From positions 1 to 32,500 of the forward strand of contig CAZMXS010000052.1 in assembly GCA_964570325.1 (NCBI GenBank): a DNA stretch of 32,500 bases. The letters are read 5' to 3'. Within the stretch, counting starts at the first letter, position 1, and the number at the start of each line of letters is the position of its first letter. Below are positions 15,421 through 23,650 of this stretch, in pieces. The DNA is from CAZMXS01 sp964570325. Its GTDB lineage: Bacteria; Verrucomicrobiota; Kiritimatiellia; CAIQIC01; CAZMXS01. The notes beneath the pieces were generated by a model. That model had not been told where the DNA came from. It did no database searches and worked only from the letters and a program-made list of their open reading frames with translations. The position numbers and the translations under genes are program-made.

Positions 15421-16638
15421 TCAACTTGTCTTCGTCAACTCTGAACGGGGAGCGCTGCGCCCGGAACCACCCGCCCCGCGCGCCGTCAGCGCGATCACGC
15501 CAATCAGCAACAGGAACAGCAGACTGCTGATCCAGAACACAACGCGGATGCCGTACACAGCCGCTACCGCGCCGCTGGCCAGCGGAGCCAGCATCCAACC
15601 CACCGAACGCGCCGTCCCCGCCCAACCAAAAACGAACCCGCGCCGGCTTTCGGGTGTCACCCGGGACAACCAGACTTGAAAAACCGGATCCAAGCCACCG
15701 GCGCAGAAGACATTGCCGAAGCGGGCCACGAATAGGATAGGAAAAGCGCGCGCCAGAGCCTGCGGGACCATCATCGCCGCCGCGCCCAAGGCGGTGGCCA
15801 TGCCGATTCGCGGCGGCGGCGTCCGGTCAGTCAGCCGCCCAAGCCATACCCCGGCCAGCAATCCGGCCACGCCACCGGTCGCCGAAAGCAGACCGGTCCA
15901 GACGGATGCGCCAGCCAACCCGCCGTTGATTTCCTGAACCAGGAGCGGTAGATAGGCCGTGTCAAACTGGCGGACCAGCGCCGCTACGAGAATCAACAGC
16001 AACACCGCGCGCGCAGGTTCCAGTTCACGGAGTCCTTCCGGCGCCGCCGCCGCGGTCGTTTCCGGCCGCACCCAGTTTTCCCGCGTTCCGAACATGACCA
16101 GCAGCGCCGCCGCCAGCAGGATCAGGCCGGCGGCCAGAAAGGCGCAGCGATAACCATACCAGTGCGCGATTACCCCGCCCACGAAGGAGCCGACCATCGC
16201 GCCGGAAAAAACCGCCGCGGACAGGGTTCCCAGCGCGACGCCGCTGCGGTGGTCCGGCGTGTCGCTGGCCACCATCGCTTGGGCGGCGGTCATCGTACCG
16301 GTGAAGACGCCCTGCATTAGGCGCAGGAACACCAGCGCCTCGACGCTCCGGACCGTCCCCATCAGCACCAGCACGACCGCGCCGGCCAGGTTGGCGCGCA
16401 GCAACATCGCGCGCCGCCCGTAGCGGTCGGCCAGCGCGCCCCAAATCGGGGAGAAGATCGCCAGCGACAAGGGGGTCGCGGCGGCAAAAACCGCCACCCA
16501 GATTCGCAGCCGCGCGGGGTCGGTCACGCCCAGTTCCTGCATGTAGTACGGCGCGAATGGCAGAGCAAAAGCGAATCCCATGATCGCCAGAAACTGGGAA
16601 GCCCAGATGAAAAAAAGATTGCGGCGCCAGGAAAACAC
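15421..16638 (-). CDS. Major facilitator superfamily transporter (drug exporter-like)
   Basis: About 405 aa with roughly 12 hydrophobic segments. The loop between TM2 and TM3 carries the MFS signature PIWGALADRYGRRAMLL, and the matching loop in the second half reads GVWLGRLTDRTPPPR. The N-terminal half resembles the DHA1 class of multidrug or sugar-efflux antiporters; the substrate cannot be predicted. The start is uncertain. GTG 16638 (FSWRRNLFFIWASQFL follows) is chosen because AGAAGG lies 6 bp upstream and the product then begins like other MFS proteins. A GTG at 16677 would add 13 basic residues without a clear ribosome binding site. It is convergent with the lipoprotein gene and divergent from the secreted unknown protein. 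Confidence 0.9.
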   Translation of the reverse strand: MFSWRRNLFFIWASQFLAIMGFAFALPFAPYYMQELGVTDPARLRIWVAVFAAATPLSLAIFSPIWGALADRYGRRAMLLRANLAGAVVLVLMGTVRSVEALVFLRLMQGVFTGTMTAAQAMVASDTPDHRSGVALGTLSAAVFSGAMVGSFVGGVIAHWYGYRCAFLAAGLILLAAALLVMFGTRENWVRPETTAAAAPEGLRELEPARAVLLLILVAALVRQFDTAYLPLLVQEINGGLAGASVWTGLLSATGGVAGLLAGVWLGRLTDRTPPPRIGMATALGAAAMMVPQALARAFPILFVARFGNVFCAGGLDPVFQVWLSRVTPESRRGFVFGWAGTARSVGWMLAPLASGAVAAVYGIRVVFWISSLLFLLLIGVIALTARGAGGSGRSAPRSELTKTS

Positions 16639-16644
16639 GGAAAG

Positions 16645-16650
16645 CCTTCT
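16645..16650 (-). promoter_or_regulatory. Ribosome binding site that favours GTG 16638 for the MFS gene
   Basis: AGAAGG on the minus strand, 6 nt before GTG 16638. The alternative start 39 bp upstream has no comparable site. Confidence 0.5.
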
Positions 16651-16760
16651 ATGCAAGGATCCGCCGCCGCGCCGCACGCCCAGCCCAGCCAGAACTATTT
16701 TTCATAATGAAGGACGCTTCCTACCATTTGGAGGCAATTCATGCAAGGCAGTGACGGCCC

Positions 16761-16789
16761 TTGCCAAAGCCATCCGACAGTCATATTCT
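16761..16789 (+). promoter_or_regulatory. Sigma-70-like promoter of the secreted unknown protein
   Basis: TTGCCA (16761-16766), 17-bp spacer, TATTCT (16784-16789). Predicted start near 16796, giving a leader of about 30 nt that contains the AGGAGG site at 16816-16821. Confidence 0.45.
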
Positions 16790-16826
16790 TGCTCGCAATG
16801 AGAGAGGACTTAACCAGGAGGTCGAG

Positions 16827-17465
16827 ATGAAAATGATCGTGTTCGTCGTCGCCACGTTGAGTTTGTTTTTTGTTGGTCAACAAGTCACGTTGGCCCAAGC
16901 CAACACCGCCAAGGCGCCCCAGCCCTCGTCCATGAACATGGAAGACGTCGTGAAGGCCATGGGCGCCATGCTCTCCGGCGGGACCAATGCCGCGAAGGCC
17001 GTGGTCGAAGCCCGCGCGCTCAAGGCCCTGCTGCCGGCCGAACTGCCGGGCCTGAAGCGCGCTTCAGCGACAGCCGAGCGCAGCAGTGTGATCGGCATCA
17101 CCGTCTCCTACGCCGAGGCCGTCTATAAGTCCGAGCAGGGCGCGGCGGTCACCATTAAGATCACGGACATGGGCGGCACCGGCGGCTTGATGGGCTTCGC
17201 GCAAGCCGGTTGGACAATGGCCGAAATAGACAAAGAAACCGAGACCGGCTACGAGCGGACGACGGAATACAGCGGCTTCAAAGCCCAGGAGCAGTACGAC
17301 AGCCAGACCCGGGAAGGTGAAATCAAGATCATGGTGCCCGAACGCTTCCTGGTCGAAATCGCCGGCCGGGACATTCCGGACAGCACCCTCAAGGCCGCGG
17401 TCGAAAGCATAGATCTGAAAAAGCTCTCGGAACTCAAGCCCCCGGCCACCGCTCCAGCCAAGTAG
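16827..17465 (+). CDS. Secreted protein of unknown function
   Basis: 212 aa. A clear signal peptide (MKMIVFVVATLSLFFVG, cleavage probably after TLAQ) implies export. The mature protein begins with a linker rich in Ala, Pro and Met, then a predicted alpha/beta domain (about 65-200) with the phrases ITVSYAEAVYKSEQGAAVTI, GFAQAGWTMAEIDKETETGY and GEIKIMVPERFLVEIAGRDI. The pattern of alternating beta strands and a conserved Tyr-Glu segment resembles small periplasmic proteins of PVC bacteria, but I do not recognise a named family. ATG 16827 is preceded by AGGAGG at about 5 bp; the frame is open upstream, but that part is not signal-like. It is convergent with ilvD across a large hairpin. Confidence 0.8.
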   Translation: MKMIVFVVATLSLFFVGQQVTLAQANTAKAPQPSSMNMEDVVKAMGAMLSGGTNAAKAVVEARALKALLPAELPGLKRASATAERSSVIGITVSYAEAVYKSEQGAAVTIKITDMGGTGGLMGFAQAGWTMAEIDKETETGYERTTEYSGFKAQEQYDSQTREGEIKIMVPERFLVEIAGRDIPDSTLKAAVESIDLKKLSELKPPATAPAK

Positions 17466-17519
17466 GTTCAAGGTTCAGAAGTTGGATGGCTTAATCTTTT
17501 CAACTTTGAACCTTGAGCC
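17465..17519. terminator. Long imperfect hairpin between convergent genes, probable bidirectional terminator
   Basis: The left arm (17465-17484) and right arm (17501-17519) pair over 19 positions with one bulged G and one G-U wobble, around a 16-nt loop. The arm itself contains a short tandem (GGTTCA, AGGTTCA). It begins at the last base of the preceding stop codon and ends 13 bp from the ilvD stop. There is no strong U-run on either strand, so the terminator role is inferred from position and stability. Confidence 0.6.
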
Positions 17520-17531
17520 CGAGACTTGGAA

Positions 17532-19199
17532 CTAATCCTTTAGAATGCCGCCTTTGCTGGCGCTGGTGGTGTGCTGAATATAGCGGGCCAGCCAGCCGGT
17601 CTTGTAGCGTGGTTCCGGCGCCCGCCATGTCTGGCGCCGGGCGGCCAATTCGGCATCAGACAATCGCACATTCAACTGCCGCGCTGGGATGTCGATATCA
17701 ATGATGTCGCCATTTTTCAGCAAGCCGATCGGGCCGCCTTCGGCGGCCGCGGGCGAGATGTGCCCGATACACGCGCCGCGGGTACCGCCGCTAAAGCGGC
17801 CGTCGGTGATCAGGGCCACCTGGTTCCCCAGTCCCTGGCCCATAATATAGCTTGTCGGAGCCAGCATCTCCTGCATGCCCGGCCCGCCCTTCGGCCCTTC
17901 GTGGCGGATGAGGACCACATCGCCGCCCGTCACTTGCCCGCCCAAAATACCCTCGCAGGCCGCTTCCTGAGATTCAAAAACCACCGCCGGCCCGCTGTGT
18001 TTGAGCATCTTCGGGTCCACGCCGGCGGTCTTGATCACGCCGCCCTCCGGCGCCAGGTTGCCATATAGGATGAACAGCCCACCCTCGGGGCTGTACGCGT
18101 TTTCCAAGGGCCGAACGCAGGCAGGATCGGCACACCGAGCGCGCGCGATGTTCCGCCCAAGGGTCTTGCCCGTCACCGTCATGGCGTCCAGGTGCAGCAG
18201 GCCGGGTACGCGGCTGATCTCCTTGAGGATCGCACTGATGCCACCCGCCCGGTCCACGTCCTCGATATGGTATGGCGACGACGGCGATACCTTGCAGATG
18301 TTCGGGGTCTTTTTCGACAATTCGTTGATGCGTGCCAGATCGTATTCGACCCGCGCCTCATGCGCGATGGCCAGAGTGTGCAGGACCGTATTTGTGCTCC
18401 CGCCCATGGCCATATCGAGGATGAAGGCATTGTCAATTGCGTCGCGGGTGACAATGTCGCGCGGCTTGAGCCCCTCGCGCGCCAGCGCCACGGCACGCAT
18501 GCCGGCTTGCCGCCAGAGCCGTCGGCGGGCGGGATCCACCGCCAGGATCGTACCGTTGCCCGGCAACCCGAGGCCGATCGCCTCGGTCAGGCAATTCATG
18601 GAATTGGCCGTGAACATGCCCGAACAGGAGCCGGCTCCGGGACACGCCGCGCACTCCAGTTCCGTCAGGGCGTTCTCGTCAATTTTCCCGGCTTTGAACG
18701 CCCCAACACCCTCGAACACACTGATCAGGTCCACGGTTCGCCCATCGGGCAGTTTGCCGGCGGCCATCGGCCCGCCGCTGGCAAAAATCGTCGGGATATT
18801 GCAGCGCAACGCGGCCATGATCATGCCCGGGATGATTTTGTCGCAGTTCGGGATGCAGACCATCGCGTCGAAAGCGTGCGCCTGCAACATGGTTTCGATG
18901 CAATCGGCGATCAGGTCGCGCGAAGGCAGCGAGAATTTCATGCCGGCATGCCCCATGGCGATGCCGTCACAGATGCCGATAGTGTTAAACTCAAACGGCA
19001 CCCCGCCCGCCTTGCGGATGGCCTGCTTGACGATGTCCGCCACTTTGCGCAAGTGGACATGCCCTGGAATAATGTCGGTATAGGAATTGCAGACGGCGAT
19101 AAACGGCTTGGACATATCCTCGGACTTGAGCCCGGTGGCGCGCAACAAACTGCGATGCGGCGCGCGCTCGAAACCTGTTTTGACCTGGTCGCTTCTCAT
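17532..19199 (-). CDS. ilvD: Dihydroxy-acid dehydratase
   Basis: 555 aa. IlvD dehydrates 2,3-dihydroxy-isovalerate and 2,3-dihydroxy-3-methylvalerate to the 2-keto acids in valine and isoleucine synthesis. Conserved cysteines that ligate the Fe-S cluster are present at C37 (VCNSYTD), C119 (IPNCDKIIPGM) and C192 (GSCSGMFTANSM). The C-terminal block DGRFSGGTRGACIGHISP is also typical. Length fits the family. ATG 19199 is chosen because AAGGAG lies 7 bp upstream; the open frame further upstream lacks a ribosome binding site. It is monocistronic and divergent from ldhA, with no other ilv or leu gene and no clear attenuator seen. Confidence 0.97.
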   Translation of the reverse strand: MRSDQVKTGFERAPHRSLLRATGLKSEDMSKPFIAVCNSYTDIIPGHVHLRKVADIVKQAIRKAGGVPFEFNTIGICDGIAMGHAGMKFSLPSRDLIADCIETMLQAHAFDAMVCIPNCDKIIPGMIMAALRCNIPTIFASGGPMAAGKLPDGRTVDLISVFEGVGAFKAGKIDENALTELECAACPGAGSCSGMFTANSMNCLTEAIGLGLPGNGTILAVDPARRRLWRQAGMRAVALAREGLKPRDIVTRDAIDNAFILDMAMGGSTNTVLHTLAIAHEARVEYDLARINELSKKTPNICKVSPSSPYHIEDVDRAGGISAILKEISRVPGLLHLDAMTVTGKTLGRNIARARCADPACVRPLENAYSPEGGLFILYGNLAPEGGVIKTAGVDPKMLKHSGPAVVFESQEAACEGILGGQVTGGDVVLIRHEGPKGGPGMQEMLAPTSYIMGQGLGNQVALITDGRFSGGTRGACIGHISPAAAEGGPIGLLKNGDIIDIDIPARQLNVRLSDAELAARRQTWRAPEPRYKTGWLARYIQHTTSASKGGILKD

Positions 19200-19206
19200 G
19201 CCAATG

Positions 19207-19212
19207 CTCCTT
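19207..19212 (-). promoter_or_regulatory. Ribosome binding site of ilvD
   Basis: AAGGAG on the minus strand, 7 nt before ATG 19199. It settles the start against the frame that stays open upstream. Confidence 0.75.
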
Positions 19213-19358
19213 CGCGCCGCGGGTTGGCAGAATGCGGCGCGCGGCAATCCTACAACGGCGCACGGCGGATGGAAGAAAAAAGAAAAATGATCTGGCGATT
19301 GCGATTAAAGTGCGCTGCTCCCGGCGAGTCGCGCGCAGGATAAAATAATTCTACGAAT

Positions 19359-19388
19359 TTGCCATGTGTTCGTCATCGCTGCTATAAT
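19359..19388 (+). promoter_or_regulatory. Sigma-70-type promoter of ldhA
   Basis: TTGCCA (19359-19364), 18-bp spacer, TATAAT (19383-19388). A GGAG at 19400-19403 precedes ATG 19410. Predicted start near 19395, so the leader is about 15 nt. Confidence 0.6.
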
Positions 19389-19409
19389 AATCAAAAAACG
19401 GAGCTCAAA

Positions 19410-20417
19410 ATGAAAGTCGCCGTCTTCAGCGCCAAGTCTTACGACGAATGTTTCCTGACCCAGGCCAACACCGAAGCCGGGCACGAACTGGTGTATTTTG
19501 AGCCCCGCCTCAATGAACGCACCGCGGCGCTCGCCGCCGGTTTCCCAGCGGTCTGTGTCTTTGTGCATGATCAGGTGGACGCGACGGTCGCTTCCCGCCT
19601 GGCCGCCGGGGGCACACGGCTCATCGCGCTACGCTGCGCCGGTTTCAACAACGTGGACCTGGTCGCGGCGGCGCAAGCCGGATTGAAAGTCGTCCGCGTG
19701 CCCGCCTATTCGCCGCACGCGGTGGCGGAACACGCTGTCGCGCTGATGCTGGCGCTGAACCGGAAGATTCACAAGGCCTACACGCGGGTGCGCGACGGCG
19801 ACTTCTCGCTCAGCGGCTTGATGGGCTTCGACCTGCATGGCAAATCTTTCGGTGTGGTCGGCACCGGCAAGATCGGCGCCGTGGTCGCAACCATCATGCG
19901 CGGCTTCGGCTGCCGCCTGCTCGCCTTCGACAAGTTCCCCAACCCCGAAGTCCAGGCGCTGGGAACCGAGTATGTCCCCCTGCCCGATCTTTTCGCCGCC
20001 GCGGATGTCATCTCGCTCCACTGTCCGCTGACCCATGAGACCTATCATATGGTCAACGATTACACGCTTAAACTGATGAAGCCCGGCGCCATGCTGGTCA
20101 ACACCAGCCGCGGCCCGCTGATTGACACGCAGGCGGTGATCGAAGCGCTCAAATCCGGTCGGCTCGGCGCGCTGGCCCTTGACGTCTACGAAGAGGAAGA
20201 TGACCTGTTCTATGAGAACCTTTCGATGCAGGTGATCCGGGACGACATCTTTTCACGCCTGTTGACCTTCCCCAATGTTTTGATTACCGGCCATCAGGCA
20301 TTCTTCACCCATGAGGCGCTCGCCGGCATCGCCGCAACCACCATCGCCAATATCAATGACTTCGCGCAGAACCGCCCGCTGGCGAACGAGGTGCAGGCGG
20401 ATCGGGTGAGGAAGTAA
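19410..20417 (+). CDS. ldhA: D-lactate dehydrogenase (fermentative, D-2-hydroxyacid dehydrogenase family)
   Basis: 335 aa. It reduces pyruvate to D-lactate with NADH and regenerates NAD+ in fermentation. The sequence follows E. coli LdhA closely: RCAGFNNVDL, VRVPAYSPHAVAEHA, the Rossmann motif GVVGTGKIG with the NAD-binding Asp in LLAFDKFP, the catalytic Arg in NTSRGPLID, Glu in ALDVYEEE and the catalytic His in TGHQAFFT. These features place it in the LdhA branch rather than with glycerate or phosphoglycerate dehydrogenases. The start is ATG 19410, after GGAG. It is divergent from ilvD and followed by a hairpin at 20418-20490. With the acylating aldehyde dehydrogenase at the right edge it suggests fermentative metabolism. 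Confidence 0.96.
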   Translation: MKVAVFSAKSYDECFLTQANTEAGHELVYFEPRLNERTAALAAGFPAVCVFVHDQVDATVASRLAAGGTRLIALRCAGFNNVDLVAAAQAGLKVVRVPAYSPHAVAEHAVALMLALNRKIHKAYTRVRDGDFSLSGLMGFDLHGKSFGVVGTGKIGAVVATIMRGFGCRLLAFDKFPNPEVQALGTEYVPLPDLFAAADVISLHCPLTHETYHMVNDYTLKLMKPGAMLVNTSRGPLIDTQAVIEALKSGRLGALALDVYEEEDDLFYENLSMQVIRDDIFSRLLTFPNVLITGHQAFFTHEALAGIAATTIANINDFAQNRPLANEVQADRVRK

Positions 20418-20490
20418 GCGGTAATCAGCGGGCCGTAACCAGCCATCGGCACAGAACAACCAAACGATCGCTAATTACGGTTCGTTTTTC
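20418..20490 (+). terminator. Probable rho-independent terminator after ldhA
   Basis: GCGGTAATCAGCG (20418-20430) pairs imperfectly with CGCTAATTACGG (20469-20480), followed by TTCGTTTTTC. The loop is long (about 38 nt). It begins directly after the ldhA stop and lies between convergent genes. Confidence 0.45.
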
Positions 20491-20502
20491 ACAGCATACC
20501 GC

Positions 20503-21621
20503 TCACTCCTCCACCTCGACCGGCGTTCCGATCGCGACCATCCGCAACAGTTTGCGCGCGTTCCAATTGGCGAGCCGGAAGCAGCCGTGTGATTCGGTTT
20601 TTCCGATGTCCTCCGGCCGCGGCGTGCCATGAATGCCGTAGCCGGATTTGTCGAGCCCGATCCAGGCCACCCCAACCGGGTTGTTCGGGCCGGCCGGAAT
20701 CAACAGTCGGCGCTGCAGCGCGTATGCCGCCGGGTCTTCCGCGAACAAGTTGGAATCGAACAGGTAGGTGGGCTGATCAGCGGAATTGGCGACCTTCAGT
20801 GTGCCGACCGGGCGCTTGGCCTTGTCCTTGGCAATGGAACAAGGAAAGAATGCGATCAAACGACCTTCGATATCATAGGCCCGGATGGTTTTTTGCCCGA
20901 GACTGATGCGCAGGCGCGCCGCCGGCCGCACCGGGCTGGGGTTTGGGTTGGGCAAAACCACGACCGTACCCGCGGGCGGGTCGGGCCAATCCACAGCGGG
21001 ATTCAGCCGCCGCAGCGCGCCTTCGCTGGCATGACTTTTTTCCGCCAGCAATTCCAGGATGGTTTCATAAGGCAGCGCCGGCAGCTTGGCTTTTTCCGTC
21101 CATGTGCGCGGCACATACCCCAACGCATTGCGATCCTCCACCGTCACGACATATTCGGTGAATGCGATGTCCGGCGCCCCCAGTTTCGCCATGGTCGCCT
21201 CGTCGAACTTTCCGGAGGCGGGCAAGCCTTTTGCCGACTGCCAGGCTTGCAGGGCGTCCCGGGTTTTGGGTCCGATGTGGCCGTCAATGCAACCACAGGA
21301 GAAGTTTTTCCGATCCAGCAAAACCTGTCCGATCATATTCTGGCGAAACTCGCCGTCGGTCAACTCGCGCGGCGCCGGTGGAACCGGCGGGGGCGTATCC
21401 GCGCCGATGCGCGCGGGCGGCGAAATATGGATCGGTTGCGGTAGAAGGTTGGTCTGCGCCACCGGCGGCGGCGCCACGGACGCCGGCCGGTCCGCGCCGA
21501 CGCGCGCGGGCGGCAGGTCCGGCCGCGGCGGCGCCACACAGCCGGCCGCCAGCAGCAGACTGATGCCCAACAACCTCACGCCGTTGCGCGGCCCGGGACA
21601 ATGCTGGACGCGATAGGTCAT
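20503..21621 (-). CDS. L,D-transpeptidase lipoprotein with peptidoglycan-binding domain
   Basis: 372 aa. N-terminal lipoprotein signal with C28 in LLLAAGC. A Pro/Ala-rich linker (about 30-80) contains the phrase PPAR(V/I)GAD twice. Next is a peptidoglycan-binding domain of type 1 (about 85-145: IGPKTRDALQAWQSAKGLPA). The C-terminal YkuD domain (about 235-370) has H331 in GYGIHGTPRP and the catalytic motif S344-H-G-C347 with R349. YkuD enzymes form 3-3 peptidoglycan cross-links or attach lipoproteins to peptidoglycan, acting in the periplasm. ATG 21621 is chosen because the lipoprotein signal starts just after it; a longer start would put about 36 unlikely residues before the signal. The gene is monocistronic. 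Confidence 0.92.
   Translation of the reverse strand: MTYRVQHCPGPRNGVRLLGISLLLAAGCVAPPRPDLPPARVGADRPASVAPPPVAQTNLLPQPIHISPPARIGADTPPPVPPAPRELTDGEFRQNMIGQVLLDRKNFSCGCIDGHIGPKTRDALQAWQSAKGLPASGKFDEATMAKLGAPDIAFTEYVVTVEDRNALGYVPRTWTEKAKLPALPYETILELLAEKSHASEGALRRLNPAVDWPDPPAGTVVVLPNPNPSPVRPAARLRISLGQKTIRAYDIEGRLIAFFPCSIAKDKAKRPVGTLKVANSADQPTYLFDSNLFAEDPAAYALQRRLLIPAGPNNPVGVAWIGLDKSGYGIHGTPRPEDIGKTESHGCFRLANWNARKLLRMVAIGTPVEVEE
21398..21514 (-). repeat. Pair of 24-bp direct repeats in the L,D-transpeptidase linker
   Basis: Two copies at 21398-21421 and 21491-21514 differ at one base and encode the repeated PPAR(V/I)GAD phrase. They probably arose by local duplication in the linker. Confidence 0.6.
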
Positions 21622-21747
21622 GGCTGCGCGTGATAATAAGCGCGAGTTGGCCGGGATAGTAGCAGAAAGATGAGCTGGCGAACCGTCCTCCGTGAGGCGC
21701 TCGTCTGCGGCGCAGGCCAGGCACCCCAAACCATAAACGATCTTCTG

Positions 21748-21776
21748 TTTACCATCCCGTTTCCCCGGGGTATTTT
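21748..21776 (+). promoter_or_regulatory. Candidate promoter of the metalloprotease gene
   Basis: TTTACC (21748-21753), 17-bp spacer, TATTTT (21771-21776). The spacer contains CCCCGGGG. It lies 43 bp upstream of ATG 21819, which has GAGGAGG at 21804-21810. Confidence 0.35.
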
Positions 21777-21818
21777 CCGGTTGAAGGAATACGGCTGATT
21801 ATTGAGGAGGGGCAGGCC

Positions 21819-23327
21819 ATGCGAATGAAACGCTGCGCGGTTGTTTTCATTTTGAGCCTGCTAACCGGCTTGGCCATCCCCGCGGTCGGGTCAACCGGCG
21901 ACCCGATTACCGTGCCATTGTTTGCCCCGGCTACGGATGTCCCGGCGCTTGACACGCCGGCGGGAACGATTCCGCTGGCCATGAACACGGCCGCATTTGT
22001 ACCCGGCGCCGTAAAGGTCGGGGATCGGTTGCGAACCGAGCCCGCGCCGGGTGTGGTGTTCACCACACTGGTTTCCAAGGTCGCAACCGACATAAACGGA
22101 ACGCTGACTTGGCGCGGAACGGTTGAGGGATCGGACGGCGGCCTGTTCCTGCTTTCCGTCGCGGACGGGCAGGCCCTTGGCTCCATCGAGCTCCCGGGCG
22201 CCTCCGCACACTACCTGATCCGATATGAACCGACGGCGCAAATACATCTGGCCGAGAATGCGCTGGCAACCGGCTGGGAAGAGTTGGAAGATTCCCCCTC
22301 CCCCGTTCCGCCCATAACCGCCAGCGCGCGCGGCGAGATTCAGATTGCGAGCGCGGCGCCCACGGCGGCAACGATCATTGATGTGATGGTGGTGTACACC
22401 ACGAACGCCCTCGCGTGGGCGGGCGGCACGAATGGAATCAACAGCATCATCGCGCAGGCGCTCCAGCGCGGACAACTGGCCATGGACAATACTGCCGTGC
22501 CGGTGACGCTGCGCCTGGTTCACTCCGCGCTGGTGCCCTATACCCAAAGTGGAAATTCCGGCACGGATCTGACGCGCTTGACGATCAACGGCGATGGCTA
22601 CATGGATGAAGTACACACCTGGCGCACGACCTACGGCGCCGATGTCGTCGTGCTGCTGGAAGAGATCAGCGACACCGGCGGCATCGGCTGGCTGTTGGAA
22701 ACCACCAACGGCGAGCCGGCTTATGCCTTTTCCATTACGCGCGTCCAGCAGGCGTCATGGACTTATACCACGGTCCATGAAATCGGCCACAACATGGGCT
22801 GTCACCACCGGCGCGACCAGGCAACACAACCGGGACCCGGCCTGTACTCCTATTCAGCGGGCTGGCACTGGATCGGCACGAACGGGGGCTTGTACGCTTC
22901 GGTGATGTCATACGAGGACGGCGGCTATACGCGGGTCGGCTACTGGTCAAGCCCGACCAACTATTACCAAGGCACGGCCACGGGCACCCCAACCGACGAC
23001 AACGCCCGCGGCATCATCAATATCAAGGATGTGATTGCGGCCTATCGCACGGCGCTGGGCACCAACACCTTCAGTTTCCGCGCTTTCGCCATGACCAATA
23101 GCGTGGTTCTGCGCTGGACCGACCCGGTTACCTGCGGACTGGGCTCGTCCACCGTCCTGATCCGGCAGCGCAACGATCAGTATCCCACCAATTCGAGCAA
23201 TGACGGCACGCTGGTCTATACCGGCACCAACACTCTCTATATTCACACCGCCCTGACCAACAACCTGCCGTATTTCTACACCATCTGGGTCAGCTACGAC
23301 GGCGAGAACTTTATCGAGCCGCCGTGA
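21819..23327 (+). CDS. Secreted metzincin zinc metalloprotease (reprolysin-like) with C-terminal Fn3-like domain
   Basis: 502 aa. Signal peptide at about 1-25 (cleavage near VGS-TG). Residues about 26-180 look like a propeptide. The catalytic domain begins near 185 (IIDVMVVYTTNAL) and has the full metzincin zinc motif HEIGHNMGCHH, with ligands H320, H324 and H330, and a Met-turn at M363 (SVMSY). This matches bacterial reprolysin-like (M12B-type) peptidases. The last 85 residues (418-502) form a separate domain with RWTDPV, YPTN, YTGTN and YTIWVS and end ENFIEPP, closely similar to the end of the SGNH protein at 30693. The likely role is extracellular proteolysis; the substrate is unknown. ATG 21819 follows GAGGAGG. 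It is divergent from the L,D-transpeptidase. Confidence 0.9.
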   Translation: MRMKRCAVVFILSLLTGLAIPAVGSTGDPITVPLFAPATDVPALDTPAGTIPLAMNTAAFVPGAVKVGDRLRTEPAPGVVFTTLVSKVATDINGTLTWRGTVEGSDGGLFLLSVADGQALGSIELPGASAHYLIRYEPTAQIHLAENALATGWEELEDSPSPVPPITASARGEIQIASAAPTAATIIDVMVVYTTNALAWAGGTNGINSIIAQALQRGQLAMDNTAVPVTLRLVHSALVPYTQSGNSGTDLTRLTINGDGYMDEVHTWRTTYGADVVVLLEEISDTGGIGWLLETTNGEPAYAFSITRVQQASWTYTTVHEIGHNMGCHHRRDQATQPGPGLYSYSAGWHWIGTNGGLYASVMSYEDGGYTRVGYWSSPTNYYQGTATGTPTDDNARGIINIKDVIAAYRTALGTNTFSFRAFAMTNSVVLRWTDPVTCGLGSSTVLIRQRNDQYPTNSSNDGTLVYTGTNTLYIHTALTNNLPYFYTIWVSYDGENFIEPP

Positions 23328-23650
23328 GGTCATCAACTGTCCGGGTCTTGCGCGTATTGAGCGCCCATCTGATTCAGGAGGGCGCGTATCGCCCGCACCA
23401 CGCCGTCCGCACCCGCAAGAAGTCCGCCGGCATGGCGGAGCTCGCGCCCGAAGTCAACCGCTTGGAGCGGGTATGCTCGCCCAGAAATTCAGCGTATGGC
23501 CTCCGCAAAATCTCGTATTTCTTGCATTAAAACACGGTATTCCATCATTCCGGCCCGGTTTTCGCCCCCTTGTGAATGCCATCATTTCCGGCTTGGCGGC
23601 CGGGCCGGCGCTCCCGTAGTATCGCGCCCCTGTTTGTTTCAGGCGCAACC
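23328..23650. other. Intergenic stretch without a convincing gene
   Basis: 323 bp between the metalloprotease and prfC. A short open frame of 68 codons (23324-23530) has no ribosome binding site and an Arg/His-rich composition, so it is not called. Two copies of CCATCATT(T)CCGGC occur at 23542-23554 and 23579-23592. No clear promoter or terminator was found. Confidence 0.6.

Noticed and set aside
18001..19343. Two long plus-strand frames opposite ilvD.
   Set aside because: They mirror the ilvD codons and have no independent support.
23324..23530. Short plus-strand frame of 68 codons between the metalloprotease and prfC.
   Set aside because: Overlaps the metalloprotease stop, no ribosome binding site, no recognisable domain.
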